Shown here: positions 1 through 9,795 of the stretch, in pieces
Layout: every line of letters begins with the position of its first letter
Position numbering within the stretch: position 1 is the stretch's first letter
Source of the DNA: Myxococcus stipitatus
GTDB taxonomy: Bacteria > Myxococcota > Myxococcia > Myxococcales > Myxococcaceae
Reading direction: 5' to 3'
Length of the DNA: 64,000 nucleotides
Assembly (NCBI RefSeq): GCF_037414475.1
Contig: NZ_CP147913.1
Location: 1,612,001-1,676,000, forward strand
Notes under the pieces: generated by a model
Databases searched by the model: none
What the model was told of the DNA's origin: nothing
Seen by the model: only the letters and a program-made list of their open reading frames with translations
Translations under genes and position numbers: made by a program

Positions 1-1
1 G

Positions 2-2650
2 GACGTCTCGCTGGATTCGGAGTCGTGGTCGGCCATCGGCACCATCCCCACCTTCGCCGCCGCCATCCAGCGGCTGATGGAGGGCCCGGCCAAGGTCGTC
101 GCGGCGGCGCCCGTCGCCGTGGCGGCGGACGCGGAAGCCCCTCACGCCGACGGGAGCGGCACGCAGGCGAACATGCGCCGCCTGGAGCAGCTCTATGAAG
201 GCCGCATGGCGGCGGTCTCCGTGGTGGACCGCAGCGGCGCTAACGAGAAGCTCAAGAAGCGCATCCCCTTGTTCATCGCCGCGGGCGTCGCCGTGGTGGT
301 GATGATCGTCGGCGCGGGGACGGAGTTCGGCACGCGCTACGGTGCCTTTGGCCGCCGGGCCCTGTTCCCAGCGCGTGTCTCGGACGGCTCGCCCGACGCG
401 CAGCTCGTGACGCAGGCGAAGCAGGCGCTCCTCCAGGACACATTCGGCAGCTACCAGCAGGCGCAGACCCTCGCCGCCCAGGTGCTTCAGCAGAAGGAAT
501 ACCCGGCGGTCCGGTCGCTGTGGTGCCAGTCCGTCGCCTACCTGCAGCGCAAGTACTCCGCGGCGCCGGTGGCCGACATGGCGCGCTGCCGCGAGGCCCT
601 GCCGGACATCGCGTTGCTGGGCGAGAAGGACGTGGACTTCATCAAGGTCAGTGCGGCGCTGTCCCTCACTGCCCGGCAGGCGGACGCGGCGCTGGTCCCC
701 TTGATGGACGCGTTCAGCCGCGAGGGGAATCAGGGCGACCTGGAGCTGGCCTTCCTGGTGGCCGAAGCGCAGACCATGAAGCGTGAACGGGACGCCGCCA
801 TCGAGACCCTGAAGAAGGTACTCGCGGTGGACCCGAAGTCCGCCAAGGCCCACCACGCGATGGGCAACCTGCACCAGTCCGCGGGCCGCGCGGACGAGGC
901 CGCGGCCTCGTACACCGCCGCGCTCGAAGCGGACCGCAAGCACGCCTCCTCCGCCGTGGAGCTCGCCGCCGTGCAGCTCCTGGTCCGCAAGGACGTGGAG
1001 AAGGGCGCGCAGTCCGTGGAAGAGGCCCTGGCCAAGGACGTCCAGTCCGCGCTGGGCCCCGCCGAGCTCGCCCGCGCCCGGGGGCTCAAGGGCGTGGCGC
1101 TCTTCTACCAGCACAAGCCCCGGGAGGCCGAAGCCGAGCTCAAGGCCGCGCTGGAGCAGGACCCGGAGTCGGACTTCATCAAGGCCCAGCTCGCCCACGT
1201 GATGCGCGCGCAGCGCAACTACGAGGGCGCGCTGCCGCTGTACACGGCGCTGGCCTCCGAGGCGGGCGACAACCTGGAGTACGCCGACGGCCACATCTCC
1301 GCGCTGGTGATGACGGGCAAGATGCAGGCGGCGCTGGAGGCGGTGCAGAAGGCCAGCGAGCGCTTCCCCAGCGAGGCCCGCATCGCCTACCTCTACGGCC
1401 GCATCGAGGACGCGCTCGACAAGCTCTCCGAGGCGGAGGGGCACTACAAGCGCGCCATCGCCGCGGACGCCAACCTGGTGGAGGCAAACCTCTACCTCGG
1501 CCGCTTCTATCTGCGTCAACGCCGCAACGCGGAGGCCCGGACCCAGTTGGAGCAGGCCGCTGCGAAGGCCCCCGAACACGCGGGGGTGCGCTCGGGTCTG
1601 GGGGAGCTGGCCCTCGCCGAGAACAACGCACTGCTGGGACAGCAGGAGTTCGAGCGCGCCGTGCAGCTCGACCCCAACCTGGCCGATGCCCACCTGGGCC
1701 TCTCCCGCGTGGCGCTGCTCGCCGGAGACCTGGAGAAGGCGCAGACGGAGGCCAACCGCGCGCTGGAGCTGGACCCGCACCTGCTCAAGGACGGCCGGCT
1801 GCAGCGAGGCATCGTCCTGTGGCGCCTGGGCAAGCTCGAGGAGGCCGTGGCCGAGTTGGAGAAGGCCAAGGGCGAGGACCCCCGCTCCACCACGATTCCC
1901 ATCACCCTGGGCGCCGTGCTGCTCGAGCGCGGAGACCTCCCTGGCGCGGAGAGCAACCTGGGCCTGGCGCTGAGCAACGAGCCCTCCAACCACGAGGCGC
2001 TCTACTACCTGGCGCTCGTCAAGGCGAAGCGGCTGGAGTTCACCCTCGCCATGGACGCCATGCGCAAGGCCGTGGAGCGCGCGCCCAAGCGCCCGGACTA
2101 CCACTACGCCTACGGCGTCATCCTCCGCGACGCGAAGAACCTGCCGGACGCCATGCGAGAGTGGCGCGCGGCCGTCGCCCTGGACCCCGCCAACGCGGAC
2201 GCCCACGAGGCGCTGGGCCATGCCCACCTGGAGAACGGCGAGTTCGACGAGGCCATCACCGCCTTCGAGGAGAGCCTGAAGTCGGACCCGCGCCGCACGC
2301 GAGTGCTCGGCTCCATCGGCGACGCCTACTTCAACGCCGCCCGCTGGAACGACGCCATCCAGCGCTACCAGAAGGCCCTCAAGGCGGACGCGAAGCTCAC
2401 GTACGTCTATTACAAGGTCGCCCGCGCCTTCACGGAGCAGGCCCAGCATGCCAAGGCCATTGACTGGTACCGCAAGGCCGCCACGGCCGAGCCAGAGAAC
2501 CCGATGACCTACTACTACCTGGGCTTCGCCTATAAGGAGAAGAACAAGCGCCGGGAGGCCGTGCAGGCCTTCGAGTCCTACCTGGAGAAGAAGCCGGACG
2601 CGTCCGACAAGAAGGACATCGAGGACGAAATCTACGACCTGCGGAACTAA
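2..2650 (+). CDS. TPR-repeat membrane protein, 5' end outside window
   Basis: The frame is open to the window edge. An ATG at 77 exists, but the 25 codons before it continue in frame without a stop, so the true start probably lies upstream. One hydrophobic segment follows a basic stretch (about residues 62-84 counted from the ATG at 77). The rest is more than 15 consecutive tetratricopeptide repeats reaching the C-terminus, with the typical alternating Ala/Gly/Tyr/Pro pattern. The layout suggests a short cytoplasmic N-terminal part, one membrane helix, and a long TPR solenoid for protein-protein contacts. A strong hairpin follows the stop, so it is not obviously co-transcribed with serS. The specific role is unknown. 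Confidence 0.85.
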   Translation, partial: DVSLDSESWSAIGTIPTFAAAIQRLMEGPAKVVAAAPVAVAADAEAPHADGSGTQANMRRLEQLYEGRMAAVSVVDRSGANEKLKKRIPLFIAAGVAVVVMIVGAGTEFGTRYGAFGRRALFPARVSDGSPDAQLVTQAKQALLQDTFGSYQQAQTLAAQVLQQKEYPAVRSLWCQSVAYLQRKYSAAPVADMARCREALPDIALLGEKDVDFIKVSAALSLTARQADAALVPLMDAFSREGNQGDLELAFLVAEAQTMKRERDAAIETLKKVLAVDPKSAKAHHAMGNLHQSAGRADEAAASYTAALEADRKHASSAVELAAVQLLVRKDVEKGAQSVEEALAKDVQSALGPAELARARGLKGVALFYQHKPREAEAELKAALEQDPESDFIKAQLAHVMRAQRNYEGALPLYTALASEAGDNLEYADGHISALVMTGKMQAALEAVQKASERFPSEARIAYLYGRIEDALDKLSEAEGHYKRAIAADANLVEANLYLGRFYLRQRRNAEARTQLEQAAAKAPEHAGVRSGLGELALAENNALLGQQEFERAVQLDPNLADAHLGLSRVALLAGDLEKAQTEANRALELDPHLLKDGRLQRGIVLWRLGKLEEAVAELEKAKGEDPRSTTIPITLGAVLLERGDLPGAESNLGLALSNEPSNHEALYYLALVKAKRLEFTLAMDAMRKAVERAPKRPDYHYAYGVILRDAKNLPDAMREWRAAVALDPANADAHEALGHAHLENGEFDEAITAFEESLKSDPRRTRVLGSIGDAYFNAARWNDAIQRYQKALKADAKLTYVYYKVARAFTEQAQHAKAIDWYRKAATAEPENPMTYYYLGFAYKEKNKRREAVQAFESYLEKKPDASDKKDIEDEIYDLRN

Positions 2651-2663
2651 CCAGCAGCCGACA

Positions 2664-2691
2664 GCCGGCCGTCCCCCAGGGGATGGCCGGC
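2664..2691 (+). terminator. Rho-independent-like hairpin after the TPR gene
   Basis: A 13-bp stem (2664-2676 with 2679-2691, one G-T pair) closes on a 2-base gap directly after the TPR stop codon. There is no T tract, which is common in very GC-rich genomes. Confidence 0.6.
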
Positions 2692-2726
2692 GTCAGGCCC
2701 CCGCAGACGAGGGCGTCCGCCCTTGA

Positions 2727-4067
<1,341 letters not shown>

Positions 4068-4093
4068 ATGTCGCGGATCTTTCGATCATCCGC

Positions 4094-4121
4094 TTGCAAC
4101 GGGCGAAGAATCATGTAGAAG
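4094..4121 (+). promoter_or_regulatory. Possible sigma-70 promoter for the tRNA cluster
   Basis: TTGCAA (4094-4099) and TAGAAG (4116-4121) are separated by 16 bases in the serS-tRNA gap, about 50 bases before the first tRNA. The match is moderate; read-through from serS is the alternative. Confidence 0.3.
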
Positions 4122-4173
4122 GGCGGCCCCACGGCCGACGTCGGTCCGAGGGGCTCCGTCGGCTGGGTGGTTT

Positions 4174-4260
4174 GGAGGCGTGGCCGAGCGGTTGAAGGCA
4201 GCGGTCTTGAAAACCGCAGAGGGTGCAAGCTCTCCGTAGGTTCGAATCCTACCGCCTCCG
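4174..4260 (+). tRNA. tRNA-Ser(UGA)
   Basis: A full cloverleaf with the long variable arm expected of class II tRNA. The 7-bp acceptor stem pairs 4174-4180 with 4253-4259, the discriminator is G4260, and the T-arm contains GTTCGAATC. Anticodon TGA is at 4208-4210. CCA is not encoded. Confidence 0.96.
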
Positions 4261-4302
4261 AAAATGTTCTTGAGTTTTGTGGTTCTTTGACAGAGAAGAG
4301 TT

Positions 4303-4392
4303 GGAGAGATGGCCGAGAGGCTGAAGGCACAGGTTTGCTAAACCTGCATACTCGAAAGGGTATCGAGGGTTCGAATCCCTCTCTCTCCGCCA
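4303..4392 (+). tRNA. tRNA-Ser(GCU)
   Basis: Acceptor stem 4303-4309 pairs with 4382-4388, the discriminator is G4389, and CCA is encoded at 4390-4392. It has a long variable arm and anticodon GCT at 4337-4339. It reads AGC/AGU, the Ser box unrelated to UCN. Confidence 0.96.
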
Positions 4393-4421
4393 CTTGTCGT
4401 TGTAGTAACGCGTGAAGATTT

Positions 4422-4495
4422 GCTCCCTTAGCTCAGCTGGATAGAGCGTCGGACTACGAATCCGAAGGCCGGAGGTTCGAATCCTCCAGGGAGCG
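4422..4495 (+). tRNA. tRNA-Arg(ACG)
   Basis: A 74-base tRNA with a short variable loop. Acceptor stem 4422-4428 pairs with 4488-4494. Anticodon ACG is at 4456-4458. In bacteria A34 of this tRNA is deaminated to inosine by TadA, whose gene begins 23 bases downstream. Confidence 0.96.
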
Positions 4496-4518
4496 TTTCC
4501 CTTCTTCCCGCCGTCTCC

Positions 4519-4986
4519 ATGAGTGACGACGAAGCTTTCATGCAGCAGGCGCTCGCGCTCGCGCGGGAAGCCGCGACACTCGGAGAGGTCCCTGTCGGTG
4601 CGGTGGCGGTCCATGATGGAAACATCATTGGAACGGGTTTCAACCGCAGAGAGATGGATCGCAATCCCTTCGCCCATGCGGAAGTCCTCGCGCTGGATGC
4701 AGCGCGAAAGCATCTGGACGTTTGGAGATTGACGGGCGTCACCCTGTACGTGACGTTGGAACCGTGCGCCATGTGCGCCGGTGCGCTGGTGCAGTCCCGG
4801 GTGACGCGCCTTGTCTTTGGCGCCATGGACCCGAAGGCTGGCGCGGTCGGTTCTCTCTACAATCTCGCCGAGGAGCCTCGGCATAATCACCGGCTCCAGG
4901 TCGTAAGTGGTATCCTGGCTGAAGACAGCAGGATTCTTCTGAAGTCGTTCTTCGAGCGGTTGCGCGCGAAGCGACGAGACAATTGA
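4519..4986 (+). CDS. tadA: tRNA-specific adenosine(34) deaminase
   Basis: Zinc-dependent cytidine/deoxycytidylate-deaminase fold enzyme that converts A34 to inosine in tRNA-Arg(ACG), letting one tRNA read CGU, CGC and CGA. The zinc site is visible: His53 and Glu55 in HAE, and Cys83/Cys86 in PCAMC. At 155 residues it has the usual TadA length. It lies between tRNA-Arg(ACG), its substrate, and two further serine tRNAs, so enzyme and substrate may share a transcript. The codon usage looks less GC-biased than most neighbours, as its third positions are more mixed. Confidence 0.95.
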   Translation: MSDDEAFMQQALALAREAATLGEVPVGAVAVHDGNIIGTGFNRREMDRNPFAHAEVLALDAARKHLDVWRLTGVTLYVTLEPCAMCAGALVQSRVTRLVFGAMDPKAGAVGSLYNLAEEPRHNHRLQVVSGILAEDSRILLKSFFERLRAKRRDN

Positions 4987-4992
4987 ATACTT

Positions 4993-5079
4993 GGAGAGCT
5001 GGCCGAGTGGTCGAAGGCACCTGACTCGAAATCAGGCATACCGGTAACGGTATCGTAGGTTCGAATCCTACGCTCTCCG
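4993..5079 (+). tRNA. tRNA-Ser(CGA)
   Basis: Acceptor stem 4993-4999 pairs with 5072-5078, the discriminator is G5079, and the variable arm is long. Anticodon CGA is at 5027-5029. It starts 6 bases after the tadA stop codon. Confidence 0.96.
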
Positions 5080-5092
5080 CTCCAGACTTTTT

Positions 5093-5179
5093 GGAGAGGT
5101 GGCCGAGCGGTTGAAGGCGCACGCCTGGAACGCGTGTATATCTGAAAGGGTATCGTGGGTTCGAATCCCACCCTCTCCG
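5093..5179 (+). tRNA. tRNA-Ser(GGA)
   Basis: Acceptor stem 5093-5099 pairs with 5172-5178, the discriminator is G5179, and the variable arm is long. Anticodon GGA is at 5127-5129. With UGA, GCU and CGA this completes the serine-decoding set. Confidence 0.96.
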
Positions 5180-5214
5180 TTGTTATTTCAGTCGTTGATG
5201 TTTACATGTTTTGT

Positions 5215-5294
5215 GGTCGGGACAACGTGGGGGCGCGAACCCCGCCAGGTCCGGAAGGAAGCAACGGTAGCGTACCACCGCGTGTGTCCCGGCC
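5215..5294 (+). ncRNA. ffs: Small signal recognition particle RNA (4.5S type)
   Basis: It contains the SRP RNA domain IV signature GGTCCGGAAGGAAGCA (about 5248-5263) in an asymmetric-loop/GGAA-tetraloop arrangement. The ends pair over 10 bp: 5215-5224 with 5285-5294. This is the small bacterial form that binds Ffh. The exact ends are inferred from the terminal helix and may extend a few bases further. Confidence 0.9.
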
Positions 5295-5299
5295 GTTCT

Positions 5300-5335
5300 G
5301 AAGAGCCAGTCCTCGCTTCGAGGGCTGGCTCTTCG
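5300..5335 (+). terminator. Terminator hairpin after ffs
   Basis: The arm at 5301-5313 pairs with 5322-5334 around a short loop. It lies directly after ffs and before the convergent mannosyltransferase gene, so it may serve both strands. No clear T tract. Confidence 0.6.
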
Positions 5336-5412
5336 CCTTTGCGGGCGACTCAGCGGGTCCGCTAGCGAACAGGGCGGCGCAGGCCCGCCCTCCTCCCCAG
5401 CAGCCCCGCGTT

Positions 5413-6903
5413 TCAGTCGCGCACGAGCAGCGACTGTCTGCCGAAGCGCTCGACGGTGCGGAAGCCCGCGGCCTCGAGCTCCTTCAACGCCCGGTCCTGA
5501 AGCGTGATGACCCGGTTGAAGCGGCGGTCGTGCATGGCCGTCTGGAAGGCCCCGTCTTGGGGCCAGTCGCAGGTGAGCCAGGGGATGTTCTTGCCCAGGT
5601 AGAAGTAGCCCCCGGAGCCCCACAGTCCCTCGGCGATGATGAGAACTCCTGTCGCCCCCTCCTTCCGAGTGGAGGCGACGATGGCCCGGAACTGGTCACC
5701 GCGAACATCCATGGCCGGGAAGTAGAGGGCGGAGGCAAGCCCCGCGACCAGCGCCGCCACGGACAAGCCCCAGCGGAGCCCCCTGAAGGGCCGCGTGGTG
5801 ATGAAGGTGACGACGGGGGCCGCCGCGGCGAGCACCCCCAGCACCAACGCCGGGTAGAGGAAGCGGTCCTCCTTGTGCGCGGTACTCAGGAGCACCGCCG
5901 TGTAGAGCGCCGCGCACGTCAACGGCAATGACACCTCCCACTTCCGCTTCACGGCCCAGAACGCCAGCGGAACCGCGCCCCAGGCCCAGAGGGGAACCCC
6001 CAGCAGGAAGGGCTTCAGGTAGTAGCTCGGCGGGTCCGCCCCGAAGCGCGCCGCCGCCGCGCCGGACAGGACATTGAAGCGGACGTAGGCGATGAAGGAA
6101 TGGAAGGGGCTGCCCCAGGTGAGGTGGTCCAGCAAGCCCAGGCCCGCCGCCACCACCAGTCCTCCCAGACAGGTGAAGAGCAGCATCCGCCAGCGCCGCG
6201 ACGCCAGGAGCCATAGGAGCGCCGCGACCACGCAGATGGCGGAGGGATAACGCGTCACCACGGCCAGCCCCAGCGCCGCGCCCCCCAGCAGCCCCGCCCT
6301 CACCTCTCGCTCGCGCCGGTCCAGGGCCTCCATGGCCACCAGGAGGAAGGACGTGGAGAAGGACTCCGCCAGGGGGCGACCCGCGAAGACGATGACGGGC
6401 CCGTACAGCCCCACCAGCATGACGGCCAGCCAGCCGCCCACGCTCCCCGCCCTGCGCGCGGTGAAGCGGTACACGGCCCACAGGCTCCAGACGTGGAGCG
6501 CGAGCTGCGGAAGGGCCGTCATCGCGCGGTAGCCCTGCGGGTCGGTGATGCCCAGCAAGGAGGCCAGCTTGAGGAAGGTGGCCAGGACGCCAGGTACAGC
6601 CCAGTTGCGAATGCCATCGCGCCACTCCCACGCCAGCACGCCGTAGTGGTGGACGCGCCAGTAGGCGGGCTCCAGGGCCTGGAACACCTCGTCGGGGTGG
6701 ATGCGGCCCAGCTGAGTCACGGCCACCACGGCGGGCACGAGCGCCACGACGGCGAGACTCCAGACCGCCGCGAGGGAGTGCGTTCGAGTCGCGGCGGGCC
6801 CCAGGTCATCGGGGAGACTGGAGGGAGTCGAGTCTGCGCTGGGAGTTGCGGGCGTGGAGGCGGACACGGGTGCCGGGGACTCTCCCTTGGCAAGAGTCCT
6901 CAC
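5413..6903 (-). CDS. GT22-family (PIG-B/ALG9-like) mannosyltransferase
   Basis: A 496-residue polytopic membrane protein with about ten hydrophobic segments. The first large loop carries HPDEVFQALEPAYW (about residues 70-83). The HPDE-x-FQ-x-LE motif with its acidic residues is the signature of glycosyltransferase family 22 (GPI and ALG dolichol-phosphomannose-dependent mannosyltransferases). A polyprenyl-phosphate-sugar donor and an envelope glycolipid or glycoprotein acceptor are inferred, not shown. It starts with GTG at 6903. It is divergent from the flavoprotein gene at 6973 (69-bp gap) and convergent with ffs. A GT39-like enzyme is the alternative, but the HPDE motif favours GT22. Confidence 0.8.
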   Translation of the reverse strand: MRTLAKGESPAPVSASTPATPSADSTPSSLPDDLGPAATRTHSLAAVWSLAVVALVPAVVAVTQLGRIHPDEVFQALEPAYWRVHHYGVLAWEWRDGIRNWAVPGVLATFLKLASLLGITDPQGYRAMTALPQLALHVWSLWAVYRFTARRAGSVGGWLAVMLVGLYGPVIVFAGRPLAESFSTSFLLVAMEALDRREREVRAGLLGGAALGLAVVTRYPSAICVVAALLWLLASRRWRMLLFTCLGGLVVAAGLGLLDHLTWGSPFHSFIAYVRFNVLSGAAAARFGADPPSYYLKPFLLGVPLWAWGAVPLAFWAVKRKWEVSLPLTCAALYTAVLLSTAHKEDRFLYPALVLGVLAAAAPVVTFITTRPFRGLRWGLSVAALVAGLASALYFPAMDVRGDQFRAIVASTRKEGATGVLIIAEGLWGSGGYFYLGKNIPWLTCDWPQDGAFQTAMHDRRFNRVITLQDRALKELEAAGFRTVERFGRQSLLVRD

Positions 6904-6972
6904 GCAAGGCAGGTGATGTTTGTCCGCCGGCCCCTCGCTCGGCTAGGAACACGGTTCCCCGAGGAGGAAGAC

Positions 6973-8511
6973 ATGCCCGACGTCATCGTGGTGGGAGCAG
7001 GACACAACGGACTCGTGACAGCGGCGATGCTGGCGCGGCGAGGACTTTCCGTCACCGTCCTGGAGGAGAAGGACGTCATCGGCGGCGCGTGCCGCACGGA
7101 GTATCCGTTCAAGAGCGCGCCGGGGCTCGGCGTGTCCACGGGCGCGTACCTGCTGGGCCTCATGCCGCCAGAGCTCCTTCGCGAGCTGGAGCTGGACCTG
7201 CCGCTCAAACGCCGGGACCCGCACTACTTCCTCCCCACCTTCGACAAGCGCTACCTGCTGTTCGGCTCGGATGAGCAGGACCTCAAGCGCCAGTTCGTGG
7301 AGTTCTTCTCGCAGCAGGACTGGGAAGCCAACCAGGCGATGAACGCGGAGCTGGGCGCGCTGCGCGACGACCTGGCCCCCGCGTGGCTCCTGCCCCCACT
7401 CTCGCTGGAGGAGACCGCCGAGCGCTACATCCGCCCTGCCCTGCGCCAGCACTTCATCCGGCTCTGCCGCGGTTCGGCGCGCGAGTACCTGGAGCGCTTC
7501 AACTTCAAGTCGGACCTGGTGAAGGCGATGTATGCGGTGACGGATGCCTTCTCCGGACTGGATGGAGGCTATGACACGCCGGGCACGGGGATGAACCTGC
7601 TCGTCCACAACATGTGCCGGCTGCCTGGCAGCGGTGGCACGTGGATGATTGTCGGCGGCGGCATGGGCACCGTCACCCAGTCCATCGCCAACGTGGCGCG
7701 CAAGTACGGCGCCACCATCCGCACCGGCGCGAAGGTGACGTCCGTCCGCGTGGACCAGGGCGTGGTGAAGGGCGTCGTGCTGGAGAACGGCGAGGAGCTC
7801 AAGGCCAACGTCGTCGTCTCCAACGGCGACCCGTTCCGCACGCTGAAGCTGGTGGACGCAAGCGTGCTGCCCGCGGACTACCGCGCGAAGGTGAACGCGA
7901 TGGCCGTGCCGGGCACCACCCTCAAGGTGAACCTGTGCCTGAAGAACCTGCCCACCTTCACGTGTCTGCCCGAGGACCGTGGCCAGTTCGGCCCCACCAT
8001 CCACCTGCTACCGCAGGAGGACGACGTGCTGGGCGCGCTCGAGCGCTCCTATCGGGACACGCATGCGGGCAGGCTGTCCGAGTTCCCCTCCATCGAGTGG
8101 TACATCCACACCACGGTGGACCCGTCGTTGCGCGACAAGGAAGGCCACCACAACTCCGCGCTCTTCGTGGAGTGGGTGCCCTACAAGCTCGAGGGCACGA
8201 CGTGGGAGAAGGAGGAGTCGCGCTACGTCCAGCACCTCCTGTCCATCTGCGACCGCTTCGCGCCGGGCACCAGCGACCAGGTCCAGGAGTACTTCGCCCT
8301 CACGCCGCCCAAAATCGAGAGCCACTTCGGTATCACCGGTGGCCACATCCATCATGTGGACAACAAGTTGGGCTTCACCGACCGGCTGCCCTACGAGACG
8401 CCGGTGCAGGGGCTCTACTTCTGCAGCGCGGGCTGCCATCCCGCTGGCAGTGTGATTGGCGCGGCTGGACACAACGCGGCGGGCGTGGTGCTCAAGGCCC
8501 TGGCACGCTGA
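6973..8511 (+). CDS. FAD-dependent oxidoreductase, phytoene-desaturase/PYROXD2-like
   Basis: 512 residues beginning with a dinucleotide-binding GxGxxG (VGAGHNGL) and the following acidic residue of a Rossmann fold (LEEKD). A C-terminal segment, GCHPAGSVIGAAGHNAA, is typical of the CrtI/PYROXD2 amine-oxidase superfamily. The ATG at 6973 is preceded by GAGGAGGAAG, a strong ribosome site; the open frame upstream of it overlaps the divergent gene and is unlikely to be coding. No carotenoid genes are adjacent, so a PYROXD2-like role of unknown substrate is more likely than phytoene desaturation. It sits inside the conserved tadA-ffs-dnaX neighbourhood as an insertion. Confidence 0.85.
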   Translation: MPDVIVVGAGHNGLVTAAMLARRGLSVTVLEEKDVIGGACRTEYPFKSAPGLGVSTGAYLLGLMPPELLRELELDLPLKRRDPHYFLPTFDKRYLLFGSDEQDLKRQFVEFFSQQDWEANQAMNAELGALRDDLAPAWLLPPLSLEETAERYIRPALRQHFIRLCRGSAREYLERFNFKSDLVKAMYAVTDAFSGLDGGYDTPGTGMNLLVHNMCRLPGSGGTWMIVGGGMGTVTQSIANVARKYGATIRTGAKVTSVRVDQGVVKGVVLENGEELKANVVVSNGDPFRTLKLVDASVLPADYRAKVNAMAVPGTTLKVNLCLKNLPTFTCLPEDRGQFGPTIHLLPQEDDVLGALERSYRDTHAGRLSEFPSIEWYIHTTVDPSLRDKEGHHNSALFVEWVPYKLEGTTWEKEESRYVQHLLSICDRFAPGTSDQVQEYFALTPPKIESHFGITGGHIHHVDNKLGFTDRLPYETPVQGLYFCSAGCHPAGSVIGAAGHNAAGVVLKALAR

Positions 8512-8527
8512 GTGGAACCCACCTGTA

Positions 8528-8559
8528 GCGGCGGCAACGACATGGATCCTTCCCGCCGC
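8528..8559 (+). terminator. Possible terminator after the flavoprotein gene
   Basis: A 7-bp GC stem (8528-8534 with 8553-8559) with an 18-base loop, followed by GTGTTT. It lies between the flavoprotein stop and dnaX. Confidence 0.4.
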
Positions 8560-8580
8560 CGTGTTTAGATGACGCCCCCC

Positions 8581-9795
8581 ATGAGCTACCTCGTCCTCGC
8601 GCGCAAATGGCGCCCGCAGAAGTTCGATGACATGACCGGACAGGAGCATGTGGTCCGGACCATCGCGAACGCCATCAAGATGGACCGGGTCGCTCATGCG
8701 TACCTGTTCTGCGGCCCTCGTGGCGTTGGCAAGACGACGGCCGCCCGTCTGCTCGCCAAGGCCCTCAACTGTGAGAAGGGCCCCACGGCCACGCCCTGCG
8801 GAGAGTGCCGGGCGTGCACCGAAATCGCCGCGGGCACCAGCGTGGACGTGGCGGAGATCGACGGTGCCTCCAACAACGGCGTGGAGAACGTCCGCGAGAT
8901 TCGCGAGAACGCCAAGTACCTGCCGCAGCGGGACCGGCACAAAATCTACATCATCGACGAGGTCCACATGCTGTCGGGAGCGGCGTTCAACGCGCTGCTC
9001 AAGACACTGGAGGAGCCGCCCGGACACGTGAAGTTCATCTTCGCGACGACCGAGGCCCACAAGCTCCCGGACACCATCCTCTCGCGCTGCCAGCGACACA
9101 ACTTCCGCCGCATCTCCGCGGCGCGGATGCTTCAGCGCCTCCAGGAGATCTGCAAGGCGGAGGGCGCGGGCATCTCGGACCGCTCGCTCTCGCTCGTCGT
9201 TCGCCAGTCCGAAGGCGGCATGCGCGACGCGCTCAGCCTGCTGGACCAGGTGCTCGCCTCGTGTGGCGCCAACCCGACGGACGAAGACGTCGCCGAGGCC
9301 CTGGGCGCCATCGACCGCACGATGGTGCAGGACTTCGCCGAGGCCCTGGTCCACAAGGACGCCAAGCGCATCCTGGGACGCGTGGAGGAGGTCTTCAACC
9401 GCGGCCTGGACCTGAAGCGGCTCGCGGAGGAGTTGGCGATGCAGCTGCGCCACCTCTTCGTCACGAAGACCTTGGGCGAAGCGCCCGCGGAGCTGGCCGA
9501 GTCCGAGCAGAAGGCGCTGGTGGCGCTCGCGAAGGAAGCGGAGAGCGCGCAGCTCACGCGGCTCTTCGATGTCGTGCACGACTGCGTGTGGGACGTGTCT
9601 CGCGCCGCGCAGCCTCGGCTCGCGCTGGAGATGGCGCTGTTGAAGGCCATCCAGTTGTCGCCCGGTGGCTCCATCCCGGAGCTGCTGGCGCGGGTGGACC
9701 GGCTCTCGGCCGGACTGCCTCAGGGTGAAGGGTCCACCAAGGCCCAAGCTGGAGCGCCAGGAGGTCGCTCCACTTCCTCCAACTTTCGCGCCTGA
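8581..9795 (+). CDS. dnaX: DNA polymerase III gamma/tau subunit, gamma-like part
   Basis: Clamp-loader AAA+ ATPase. Walker A is GPRGVGKTT, a zinc module follows (CGECRAC and the preceding Cys), Walker B is DEVHML, and the SRC sensor/arginine-finger motif is present. Domains I-III are complete; the frame ends at TGA 9793-9795 just after domain III, which is where short gamma forms end in other bacteria. The ATG at 8581 (MSYLVLARKWRP) is the usual DnaX start; an ATG at 8569 would add four residues. The gamma product would be 404 residues. The coding sequence for the tau C-terminus continues in the +1 frame (next entry). Confidence 0.93.
   Translation: MSYLVLARKWRPQKFDDMTGQEHVVRTIANAIKMDRVAHAYLFCGPRGVGKTTAARLLAKALNCEKGPTATPCGECRACTEIAAGTSVDVAEIDGASNNGVENVREIRENAKYLPQRDRHKIYIIDEVHMLSGAAFNALLKTLEEPPGHVKFIFATTEAHKLPDTILSRCQRHNFRRISAARMLQRLQEICKAEGAGISDRSLSLVVRQSEGGMRDALSLLDQVLASCGANPTDEDVAEALGAIDRTMVQDFAEALVHKDAKRILGRVEEVFNRGLDLKRLAEELAMQLRHLFVTKTLGEAPAELAESEQKALVALAKEAESAQLTRLFDVVHDCVWDVSRAAQPRLALEMALLKAIQLSPGGSIPELLARVDRLSAGLPQGEGSTKAQAGAPGGRSTSSNFRA

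Noticed and set aside
4287..4292. TTGACA between the first two tRNAs
   Set aside because: A matching -10 would fall inside the second tRNA, so it is probably coincidence.
4174..5179. Repeated tRNA-Ser-like blocks as attachment sites or a repeat array
   Set aside because: They are complete tRNAs with distinct anticodons; no integrase or direct-repeat flank is present.
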